Source: Christiangramia fulva (GTDB lineage Bacteria > Bacteroidota > Bacteroidia > Flavobacteriales > Flavobacteriaceae). From it: 64,000 nt of DNA. The position numbers were made by a program, and so were the translations under genes. Position 1 is the stretch's first letter; the number at the start of each line of letters is the position of its first letter. The notes beneath the pieces were generated by a model. That model made no database searches and was not told the origin of the DNA. It saw nothing but the letters and a program-made list of their open reading frames with translations. Positions 1 through 7,892 of this stretch are shown here, piece by piece. The stretch is from positions 3,472,001 through 3,536,000 of the forward strand of contig NZ_CP028136.1 in the NCBI RefSeq assembly GCF_003024155.1, given 5' to 3'.

Positions 1-3000
1 AACACCTTCATCACTTGTTCCATTGTCCGGCAGTTCTTCGCCCCCCGTAAAAATTTGGGTAGTCCCTAAATCCCAAGCGGTTTTTTTCAGGGCTTCCTGG
101 TTTTCTATTTCCAATTGGGCCGACTTTAACCTCGGATAGTTCGCTTTGGCTTTTTCCACCGCCTCCTTTAAGGAAATCGGGGTAAAGCCATGTTCAACCT
201 GAAGGGTATCCTGCAGGACCTCATTTTGTTGTAGACCATCCCGCGTTTGTGCACTAGCACTTGTAGGGATAGCCATTGATCCAAGACCCAGTAAGACGGC
301 AATGAGTGCAGGGTTTATGGCAACTTTATCCGTTTTTCCATTGTTGTCTTTTCCCGTTTTTTCAACAAAACTGTATAAAATGGGAACTATGATAAGCGTG
401 AGCAAGGTCGCCGTTATTAAGCCTCCAATCACTACCGTTGCCAGCGGTCGCTGTACCGAAGCTCCCGCCCCGTGAGAAAGCGCCATTGGGAAAAACCCCA
501 TTATGGCGGCTAGTGCCGTCAGTAAAATAGGACGAATCCGTTCCTGTGTTCCTATTAAAATACGTTCTTGTATATCCATAACTCCTTCTTCTTTCAATGA
601 ATTCAACCTGCTGATGAGCACCAGACCATTTAAAACCGCAACCCCAAAGAGCACTATAAAACCAACGCCTGCGGAGATACTAAAGGGCATCCCCCGAATG
701 GCCAAGGCAAAAATGCCACCGATCGCTGCAAGGGGTACTGCCATATAAATCATAATGGATTGAGAGAATGAGCCCAGGGCGAAATACAGCAATAGGAAAA
801 TAAGCGCTAAAGCAATCGGTACTACTATGGTCAACCGGTCTTTTGCACGTTGCAGGTTTTCAAAAGCCCCGCCGTATTCAATATGGTAGCCGGGCGGCAA
901 ATCCAACTGAGCATCCAGTTTGGCTTGAATATCATTTACCATCGATTCCACATCCCGTCCGCGGACATTAACTCCCACGTAAATTCTACGCGATGTATTG
1001 TCCCGGGAAATCTGCATCGGGCCTGGTTGATAACTGATGTCGGCCACCTCTTTAATGGGAATCTGGTTTCCGCCCGGTAGGTCGATCAACAGGTTTTTTA
1101 AATTATCGATGCTCTGGCGGTGTTTCTGATCCAAGCGTACCACCATATCAAAGCGCTTTTCACCTTCAAAAACGACCCCCGCGGTACCCCCGGCAAAAGC
1201 GGTACTCACATATTGATTTAATTTCTGAATATTTAGGCCGTACTGGGCCACTTTCCGCCTGTTAAAGCGAACCGTCATCTGGGGCAATCCTGAAGTGGCC
1301 TCCAGGTTCACGTCACCAGCTCCCGGAACGGTTTTAATGATATTTGCCATTTTGGAGGCTTTTTCGGTAAGTACATCCAGATCCTCACCATATAATTTGA
1401 TGGCTACGTCCTCACGAACACCGGTAAGGAGTTCGTTGAACCGTAGTTCTACAGGTTGGCTAAACACAAAATTCACCCCGGGCACCACTGATAATTTTTC
1501 TTTTATTTCTGCAATCAGTTCTTCTTTGGTTTCTGCAGAGACCCAATTGTCTTTATTTTTATCCAAAATGATATACGTATCGGCAATATCCATCGGCATC
1601 GGGTCGGTAGGTATATCTGCTACCCCTATTCGGGCCACCATTGTTTCCACTTCGGGGAAATTATCCAAAACGATATTTTCAATTCTTTTGGAAGTTTCAA
1701 TGGATTCACTCAGCGAGCTACCTGGCCTCAATAAAGCCTGCATGGCGATGTCTCCCTCATCGATGCTGGGGATAAATTCACCTCCCATTCTGCTAAAGGA
1801 ATAACCTGCACCTACCAACAGCAGGACAGCTATGACCAAAACGATGACACGGTGGTTCAGTGATTTCAGGATAACCGGTCGGTAACCGTTATTGATGCGG
1901 TTCATCATCCCGTTACTGAAGCTGGAAATTTTATCTTCCGCTTTATGAAACCAGTTTTTCTTTTTGGTTGCCGGTTTCATCGTAAGTGAAGTGATCATTG
2001 GCACATAAGTAAGGCACAAAATGATCGCTCCCAATACAGCAAAACCAAAGGTAAAGGCCATTGGACGAAACATTTTTCCTTCGATCCCTGTTAAAAACAA
2101 AATCGGTGTAAATACGATTAGTATAATAATCTGGCCGAAGAAAGCAGAATTCATTACCGTACTACTTGCATCATACACCACTTCGTCCATTTGTGGCTGA
2201 TCGAATTTCTGTTTTCCGGCCTTGATGCGTTTTTCTATTTCGTGCACCGTTCCTTCCACAATGATCACGGCCCCATCCACGATGATCCCAAAGTCAATGG
2301 CCCCCAGGGACATCAAGTTGGCCCAGACTCCAAAGGCTTTCATCAAAATAAAGGCAAACAATAAAGAGAGTGGTATCAAAGATGCGGTAACCAGTCCGCC
2401 ACGGAAGCTTCCCAGGAGGAATACCAGTACAAAAATTACGATTAGTGCCCCTTCAATAAGGTTTTTTTCAATAGTTGCCGTAGTCCTTCCTATGAGTTCG
2501 CTGCGATCTAAAAAGGGCACGATCTTCAATCCTTCCGGCAGGGATTTCTGTACCTCTTTAATACGTTTTTTAACAGTATTGACAACGGAATTAGGATTAT
2601 CTCCCCGTAGCATCATAATTGTTCCCCCCACGGCTTCCTCACCATCCTGGGTAAAAGCTCCGTAACGTACCTGATTGCCAAAATGTACTTGTTCGGCCAC
2701 GTCCTTTACTAAAATTGGCAGTCCGTTTTCGTTTTTGATAACAATTTGTCGGATGTCATCCAGCGAACGTGCCAGGCCTTCCCCACGGATAAAATTGGCC
2801 ATTTTGTTCTTTTCAATATAAGCACCACCCGTATTTACATTATTTTCCTGAAGGGCGTCAAAAACCTCCGTCATTGTAACATCCATAGCATTGAGTTTTG
2901 CAGGATCGATTGCTATTTCGTACTGCTTGATCTTCCCACCGAAGGCGTTTACTTCCACTACTCCTGGGGTAAGCGCCAGTTGCCGCTTTACGATCCAGTC

Positions 3001-3492
3001 CTGTATGGTACGCAGTTCGGTAGGGGAATATTCATTTTCATAGCCTTCCTGTGGCACCAGGGAATATTGATAGATTTCCCCCAGGCCTGTGGTAATCGGG
3101 CCCATCCCGGGACTACCGAACTGTTCGGGGATTTCAGATTTAACCTCATTCAGTTTTTCAGAAATGAGTTGGCGGGGCAAATAGGTACCCATATCGTCCT
3201 TAAAGACAATGGTCACCACAGAAAGCCCGAACCGGGAAACGGAGCGGATCTCTGTAACTCCCGGCAGGTTGGCCATTGCTAGTTCTACGGGATAGGTTAC
3301 AAATTGCTCAATATCCTCGGTGGCCAGATTGGGGGACTGGGTAATTACCTGTACCTGGTTATTGGTAATATCGGGCTGAGCGCCCAGATTGATGGTGGAC
3401 ATCGAATACAGGCCTACCCCCACGAGTGCAAGTACCAATAGTCCAACGATAAGCTTATTCCGTATGGAAAAAGCGATGATTTTATTAATCAT
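1..3492 (-). CDS. czcA: CzcA-type heavy-metal RND efflux pump fused to a TolC-like domain (3' end outside window)
   Basis: Inner-membrane proton-driven pump of the heavy-metal RND family. 1164 codons are present and the frame is still open at the window edge. The start at 3492 gives the usual first membrane helix of the family. Transmembrane helix 4 carries D400, D406 and E413 in the context AIDFGIIVDGAVIIVE, the acidic triad of pumps for divalent cations (Co/Zn/Cd/Ni), not the Cu/Ag type. After the RND part (about residue 1050) comes a new signal-peptide-like hydrophobic stretch ending in ASAQ (about 1060-1083), then the beginning of an outer-membrane-factor domain. This RND-OMF fusion is a known Bacteroidetes layout. 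It lies downstream of the small DUF6660 gene with an inverted repeat between them. The substrate is inferred from the motif. Confidence 0.93.
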   Translation of the reverse strand, partial: MINKIIAFSIRNKLIVGLLVLALVGVGLYSMSTINLGAQPDITNNQVQVITQSPNLATEDIEQFVTYPVELAMANLPGVTEIRSVSRFGLSVVTIVFKDDMGTYLPRQLISEKLNEVKSEIPEQFGSPGMGPITTGLGEIYQYSLVPQEGYENEYSPTELRTIQDWIVKRQLALTPGVVEVNAFGGKIKQYEIAIDPAKLNAMDVTMTEVFDALQENNVNTGGAYIEKNKMANFIRGEGLARSLDDIRQIVIKNENGLPILVKDVAEQVHFGNQVRYGAFTQDGEEAVGGTIMMLRGDNPNSVVNTVKKRIKEVQKSLPEGLKIVPFLDRSELIGRTTATIEKNLIEGALIVIFVLVFLLGSFRGGLVTASLIPLSLLFAFILMKAFGVWANLMSLGAIDFGIIVDGAVIIVEGTVHEIEKRIKAGKQKFDQPQMDEVVYDASSTVMNSAFFGQIIILIVFTPILFLTGIEGKMFRPMAFTFGFAVLGAIILCLTYVPMITSLTMKPATKKKNWFHKAEDKISSFSNGMMNRINNGYRPVILKSLNHRVIVLVIAVLLLVGAGYSFSRMGGEFIPSIDEGDIAMQALLRPGSSLSESIETSKRIENIVLDNFPEVETMVARIGVADIPTDPMPMDIADTYIILDKNKDNWVSAETKEELIAEIKEKLSVVPGVNFVFSQPVELRFNELLTGVREDVAIKLYGEDLDVLTEKASKMANIIKTVPGAGDVNLEATSGLPQMTVRFNRRKVAQYGLNIQKLNQYVSTAFAGGTAGVVFEGEKRFDMVVRLDQKHRQSIDNLKNLLIDLPGGNQIPIKEVADISYQPGPMQISRDNTSRRIYVGVNVRGRDVESMVNDIQAKLDAQLDLPPGYHIEYGGAFENLQRAKDRLTIVVPIALALIFLLLYFALGSFSQSIMIYMAVPLAAIGGIFALAIRGMPFSISAGVGFIVLFGVAVLNGLVLISRLNSLKEEGVMDIQERILIGTQERIRPILLTALAAIMGFFPMALSHGAGASVQRPLATVVIGGLITATLLTLIIVPILYSFVEKTGKDNNGKTDKVAINPALIAVLLGLGSMAIPTSASAQTRDGLQQNEVLQDTLQVEHGFTPISLKEAVEKAKANYPRLKSAQLEIENQEALKKTAWDLGTTQIFTGGEELPDNGTSDEGV

Positions 3493-3504
3493 AGAAAAGA
3501 AAAA

Positions 3505-3595
3505 TTTAATTCAGTTTTTGATAATGAAAATGGGGTCAAAACAGTATTGACCTAAAGAAAATAGGATATAGCTATCCTATAAAAACTGAATTAAA
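3505..3595. repeat. Inverted repeat with nested hairpins in the czcA leader
   Basis: Perfect 15-bp arms, TTTAATTCAGTTTTT at 3505-3519 and its complement at 3581-3595, enclose two smaller hairpins: GGTCAA-N7-TTGACC and AGGATA-TAGC-TATCCT. The right arm overlaps the stop codon of the DUF6660 gene and the left arm is close to the czcA start. It could act as a terminator/attenuator or a processing site between the two genes. The function is inferred. Confidence 0.6.
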
Positions 3596-3908
3596 CCCTT
3601 GGAGGATCTAAAAGGGAGAGAATAGGTTCTTCACCTATACTGTCAAAATGAAGGAATACTTTTGAAGAAATTTGCTGGTTAATTGGCTTAAAGATAACAG
3701 AGCCAAAATCCACCGTATGTACGTGGCAACAATGGCAGGTACAAAAAGGAGGGCAAAGGTCTAAAGCGCTATGTTCGTGATTCAAATTTGACGCGACTAT
3801 GACCTCAGTTTGAGAATTATCGGAAACCACATCCGCATTAACATCAGTACAGGGAAACGCATTGAGTGTTAAAACATATAGACCGAATATGAATGCTAAT
3901 AATTTCAC
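3591..3908 (-). CDS. DUF6660-like small Cys/His-rich exported protein
   Basis: 105 aa with an N-terminal signal peptide and a dense cluster CPPFCTCHCCHVH near residues 52-64 that looks suited to binding metal. I recognise it as the DUF6660 type found beside Bacteroidetes heavy-metal efflux genes. A periplasmic metal-binding or sensing role is inferred only. It precedes czcA on the same strand and is separated from it by a structured inverted repeat. The placement closely parallels the HYC_CC_PP protein in front of the CusA fragment at 33187-33744. Confidence 0.75.
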   Translation of the reverse strand: MKLLAFIFGLYVLTLNAFPCTDVNADVVSDNSQTEVIVASNLNHEHSALDLCPPFCTCHCCHVHTVDFGSVIFKPINQQISSKVFLHFDSIGEEPILSLLDPPRV

Positions 3909-3983
3909 GTTGCAAAGATAACAAAATAGTGATGCATAGGGTGTGCAAAAGGCAATGAACTGCTTTTTAATTTCTATGCAATC

Positions 3984-5315
3984 TCAAAAATTAATTACAC
4001 TATCCAAGGCTTCATCAGCCTCGCGATGAATAAAATTGGCCTGATAATTTAGCGTTGTTTTTAAGTCACTATGCCTATATAATTTCTGTAGCATTAAAGG
4101 GTGAATTCTATCACCTGCAATATTTCCGAAACTATGTCGGGCTATATGATTCGATAATGTTTTATCAATACCACAGAGTTTAGCTATCCTTTTTAAATAT
4201 TTATTGAGAAGTTTAGTAGTGCTTTTTGTCCGGGTATAAATTTGTTCGGCTTGGGTTTTATCTACTTCCCGTAAGAAAGGAAATAAATATCCATTATTGA
4301 TTTTCTTATCAGGCCTATAATATTCAATAATAGCCTTAGCCTTATCCGGTATTTTTAAACTTAATGGTTTTCCATTTTTTTCCATGACATAATATAACCG
4401 GTCGTCCCTGAAATCAGACCATTTTAATTTAATTACATCTGAAATTCGCATCCCAGCAAAATAAAATGAAAACAACCATATGTTATGAGTATGCCATATA
4501 GTTGAATATTCCTCTAGCTCGAGTGATTCAATCTTCTCAATTTCTTCTACATTCAATCCTATTTTATTACCTGAGGATATTCTAATTTTTTCCTTTTCAC
4601 CAGCAAAAGGGTAATACTTCTGCGCAATTATTCCTTCTTTAATAGCAATATTATAGAGAGTTCTTATGAAAATAAGCTGGTTGGTTATCGTTCTTGGTTT
4701 TTGATTCAGATAAGAAGTACAGAATGTTTTATATTTTCTTATAAATGACTCATCTATATCCCGGAATTTCAGGTTATCATTTTTTTTAAAATAGGCAACT
4801 CCATCCATCCAATGATATTTAGACTTTCGTGCATCACTAATTCGCTTTAAACGACGTTGTTTAATCTCTCGAATGGCTTTTGATTTGTTTCTGGAACTCT
4901 TTAGATTTATAAATTCTTCAATATTATAAAGTATTGATAATTGTGCTTTTGCAACTGAAAACACCCTTGTATCATATTTACTCTGTATATGTTCAGTAGC
5001 AATAGCAAAGAATGATTTTAAACCATCTGGACCTTTTAATTTTTGCTTTATTTGATTCGGAGTAATTTTAGTCTCTGAATTGAAATAAATATCATTGACC
5101 TCAATCATTTTTTTCATCAAAAAATGATTTAACTTTTTAAAGTTTGGATGAGTCTTTCTTACCTTACCAGCAGTCTCATCCCAATCCTTTTCAAAAACAG
5201 AATGTCCCAGCCAGACATAATTCGTTTTATAATTTTCGCTAATTCTCAAGGCTAGAGGTATTCTTCCATCCTTCTTTTTCATGTTTTTTCTCAAAACAAT
5301 CTTCAAATTTGCCAT
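3984..5315 (-). CDS. Tyrosine recombinase/integrase (copy 1)
   Basis: 443 aa site-specific recombinase of the Bacteroidetes mobile-element type: an N-terminal arm-binding region (about 1-85), a SAM-like core-binding domain (about 110-240) and a catalytic domain (about 250-443). Catalytic residues visible are R290 (GMRISDV), H390 and R393 (HIARHSF), H415 and the nucleophile Y424 (LNYQ). It has the same length as the integrase at 54175-55506 and aligns without gaps at about 70 percent identity by eye. It lies between the czcA segment and a truncated multicopper oxidase, which suggests it integrated an element at that place. A two-copy AGTACAGAAT repeat lies just upstream. Confidence 0.93.
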   Translation of the reverse strand: MANLKIVLRKNMKKKDGRIPLALRISENYKTNYVWLGHSVFEKDWDETAGKVRKTHPNFKKLNHFLMKKMIEVNDIYFNSETKITPNQIKQKLKGPDGLKSFFAIATEHIQSKYDTRVFSVAKAQLSILYNIEEFINLKSSRNKSKAIREIKQRRLKRISDARKSKYHWMDGVAYFKKNDNLKFRDIDESFIRKYKTFCTSYLNQKPRTITNQLIFIRTLYNIAIKEGIIAQKYYPFAGEKEKIRISSGNKIGLNVEEIEKIESLELEEYSTIWHTHNIWLFSFYFAGMRISDVIKLKWSDFRDDRLYYVMEKNGKPLSLKIPDKAKAIIEYYRPDKKINNGYLFPFLREVDKTQAEQIYTRTKSTTKLLNKYLKRIAKLCGIDKTLSNHIARHSFGNIAGDRIHPLMLQKLYRHSDLKTTLNYQANFIHREADEALDSVINF

Positions 5316-5364
5316 TCATTTAAAATTTAACACCTTGTAATATAATAAATTACCTCCAAAAACT

Positions 5365-5385
5365 AGTACAGAATAAGTACAGAAT
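5365..5385. promoter_or_regulatory. Two AGTACAGAAT repeats upstream of integrase 1
   Basis: AGTACAGAAT occurs at 5365-5374 and 5376-5385, an 11-bp period (one helical turn). The same decamer occurs four times, with the same phasing, upstream of the second integrase (55556-55597). These are probable binding sites for the integrase arm domain or for a regulator of the gene. Confidence 0.6.
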
Positions 5386-5458
5386 CCGTTGATTTTAAGC
5401 CATATTATATGATATCAAAATTTATTAAAAATTTGTAATCTATTGATTTTCAGTACTT

Positions 5459-6226
5459 TTACCAATAGTTGGTCTTTACCAGAATATTTTCGAAATCCGG
5501 GTACTGTTTTTCAGGAAGGCCGTTGACCAGGAAAAGATCGTGGTAATTATCAGAAATGGCCATATCGGGCATACGTTGCCAGCTCATTTTCAGCTTGGCT
5601 CCCAGGGCATTTTTCGCCAGCACTTTGTTCAGACTTTGCACCTGCCCTTTCTTGATCAGGTACCATTCATTCCCTCTTTTGAGATTCCGAAGCTGTTCAT
5701 GAGGCTTTTCATCCATCCAGTCTGAAAGTACCAGCACAAGATCTTTATCGTATTCCATAGTTTGCACCCGCGGATTGATCTGGATAGACCCATATACCCC
5801 ACGTTGCTCCTGAAGCCCGGTGTGGGAGTGATACCAGTAAGTACCTGACTGTTTCAGGGCGAATTCGTAAGTGAAGGTCTCTCCCGGTCTTATGGGAGGT
5901 GTGGTGAGGTAAGGCACGCCGTCATAGAAATTGGGAAGCAAAAGTCCGTGCCAATGTACTGAAGTCTCTACGTCCATCTTGTTGGTAACATGGATCTTCG
6001 CATACTCTCCTTCTGTGAACTCCAAGATGGGACCCGGAATACCGCCATTGATGGTCATGGCCTTTACCGGATCCCCGGTGAGATTGACCATTTCTTCATC
6101 TATGGTCAGTTCATATTCGTGTACCGGCCAGTTATCGACATTACCTTCAACAGATTGAGGACGTTGAGCAAGTAAAGGAAGAGAAAGGGTGGCAGTGAAA
6201 AAAAGGGTGAAGAGAAGATTTTTCAT
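5459..6226 (-). pseudogene. Multicopper oxidase (CopA-like), truncated at the 3' end
   Basis: N-terminal part of an exported multicopper oxidase: signal peptide (1-20), then a first cupredoxin domain with copper ligands in VHWHGLLLPN and YWYHSHTG. Homology stops at about residue 246 (PDFE) and nine unrelated residues run to a stop. The third cupredoxin domain with the type 1 and remaining type 2/3 copper ligands is missing, so oxidase activity is not expected. The break is about 150 bp from integrase 1, which makes interruption by the mobile element the likely cause. The protein would be periplasmic and belong to copper resistance. The start at 6226 gives a proper signal peptide. Confidence 0.85.
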
Positions 6227-6458
6227 TACAATTTCTTCAGGATTACAGGAAAAGCGATTACTTACAAGTTAGTCAGCTTCTACCGTTTTCTGTATGAAAG
6301 TACTGTTAAAATTCAGCCGGGTATAAAGTATCCGGAGCATAAGAAAAAATCCAAATATAACCTGTCGTATTATGACTGATTAACAGGTATTTAACCCGTT
6401 AGCCTGGCTAAATTACTTAACTTATAGATCCTTAGGAAAAAATCTAAAAACTATAGTT
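6227..6458. promoter_or_regulatory. Divergent promoter region between the multicopper oxidase and sugar dehydrogenase genes
   Basis: AT-rich 232-bp spacer that must carry the promoters for both neighbours. Two dyads are visible: CCGG-N11-CCGG at 6316-6334 and ACCTGT...ACAGGT at about 6360-6388. Either could be an operator. No consensus promoter was convincing. Confidence 0.3.
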
Positions 6459-7772
6459 ATGAAATTAAAATTGCTCTTCGTATTATTTAGTCTTGGTTGG
6501 GTGCTAACGGGTTCCTCACAGGAATCGATAGGATTGGAAGTAGTAGCTGATAACCTGGTTTCACCTGTGGCTTTGGTAGAATCGCCTGATGAGTCGGGAA
6601 GGTATTTCATTGTTGATCAGGTAGGGGTAATCCGACTACATACTCCTCAAAAGGGTCTTCTGCAAGAGCCTTTCCTGGACCTTAAGGATAAAATAGTTTC
6701 TCTTAAGGACGCTCATGAGGAGAGGGGACTTCTTGGTCTGGCTTTTCATCCCGACTACAGCACGAACGGCAGATTTTTCGTGTACTACAGTGCACCCCTT
6801 AGTGAGGATGGTCCAAAAAACTGGGATCACACCAGCCACATTTCAGAATTCAGAGTCTCTCCGAATAATCCCGATATAGCTGATAAGGCTTCAGAAAAGA
6901 TCATTCTGAAGGTCGATCAGCCGCAGGATAATCACAATGCGGGAACTTTGGCATTCGGTCCGGACAATTACCTCTACATTGCCCTTGGCGACGGTGGAGG
7001 TGCAAACGATATTGATAGGGGCCATGTACCCGATTGGTATGACAAGAATGCGGGCGGAAACGGGCAGGATGTAGAACAAAATTTGCTTGGGAGTATTCTA
7101 AGAGTAGATGTCAACGGAGATTCTCCCTATGGAATTCCTGAAGATAATCCCTTCGTAGATAAAGACGGAATGGATGAGATCTATGCCTATGGGCTTCGGA
7201 ACCCATACAGATTTTCCTTTGATCTGGAGGGAACTAATGATCTCATAGCCGGAGATGCCGGGCAGGTTTTGTGGGAAGAAATTGATGTAATTACTAAAGG
7301 CGGCAATTACGGGTGGAATGTGAAAGAAGGAACTCATTGTTTCAATTCCTACAACAATGATAAAGAGAAAAAGGAATGTCCCGAAAAAGATAAGATGGGC
7401 AACCCTCTGATAGATCCCGTCATCGAATTTAAACAAGGCGGACTTGACCATGGAGGAAAAGGCCTGGTGGTAATAGGGGGTTATGTCTACAGAGCTGAAA
7501 TGATTGGAAATCTGTCGGGGAAATACATTTTTGGAACCTGGACACAGCACCATGGAAAACCTGCGGGGGCAGTGTTTGTGGCAACTCCGAAAGAAACCGG
7601 AATGTGGGATTTTAAAGAGCTCAAAATAATTCAGACTAATTCCAATTCTATTGGTCACTATCTGTTGTCTTTTGGCCAGAACAACGAAGAAGAAATGTTC
7701 GTGCTTACAACCGATGAAGAAGGACCTACAGGGAACACCGGGAAAGTTTTTAAAATGGTTGCGGGCAAATAA
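6459..7772 (+). CDS. PQQ-dependent sugar dehydrogenase (GSDH family)
   Basis: 437 aa exported six-bladed beta-propeller of the glucose/sorbosone dehydrogenase family. A signal peptide (1-20, ending SSQ) is followed by the family motifs RGLLGLAFHPDY (catalytic His region), FGPDNYLYIALGDGGG and YGLRNPYRFSFD. Members oxidise sugars in the periplasm with pyrroloquinoline quinone and pass electrons to the respiratory chain; the sugar here is unknown. Divergent from the multicopper oxidase and convergent with the TonB receptor operon. A second propeller of the related type is encoded at 14252-15869. Confidence 0.88.
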   Translation: MKLKLLFVLFSLGWVLTGSSQESIGLEVVADNLVSPVALVESPDESGRYFIVDQVGVIRLHTPQKGLLQEPFLDLKDKIVSLKDAHEERGLLGLAFHPDYSTNGRFFVYYSAPLSEDGPKNWDHTSHISEFRVSPNNPDIADKASEKIILKVDQPQDNHNAGTLAFGPDNYLYIALGDGGGANDIDRGHVPDWYDKNAGGNGQDVEQNLLGSILRVDVNGDSPYGIPEDNPFVDKDGMDEIYAYGLRNPYRFSFDLEGTNDLIAGDAGQVLWEEIDVITKGGNYGWNVKEGTHCFNSYNNDKEKKECPEKDKMGNPLIDPVIEFKQGGLDHGGKGLVVIGGYVYRAEMIGNLSGKYIFGTWTQHHGKPAGAVFVATPKETGMWDFKELKIIQTNSNSIGHYLLSFGQNNEEEMFVLTTDEEGPTGNTGKVFKMVAGK

Positions 7773-7784
7773 TTCGGAGTAAAC

Positions 7785-7869
7785 GTCATTCTGAATTTAT
7801 TTCAGAATCTTTTTGAAATTGGCATTAGTCTTAATAGAACCTGAAACTCCCGAAGCTTCGGGACAGGTT
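7785..7869. repeat. REP-like palindromic spacer and terminator
   Basis: ATTCTGAA-N5-TTCAGAAT (7788-7808) followed by CTTTTT is a plausible terminator for the dehydrogenase gene. Next comes the perfect palindrome CCCGAAGCTTCGGG (7849-7862) nested inside AACCTG...CAGGTT (7839-7869). Such GTCATTCTGAA and CCCGAAGCTTCGGG pieces recur between genes in flavobacterial genomes, so I read it as an intergenic repeat that also ends transcription from both sides. Confidence 0.6.
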
Positions 7870-7892
7870 GACGAAGATCCTGGATTTTTCAA

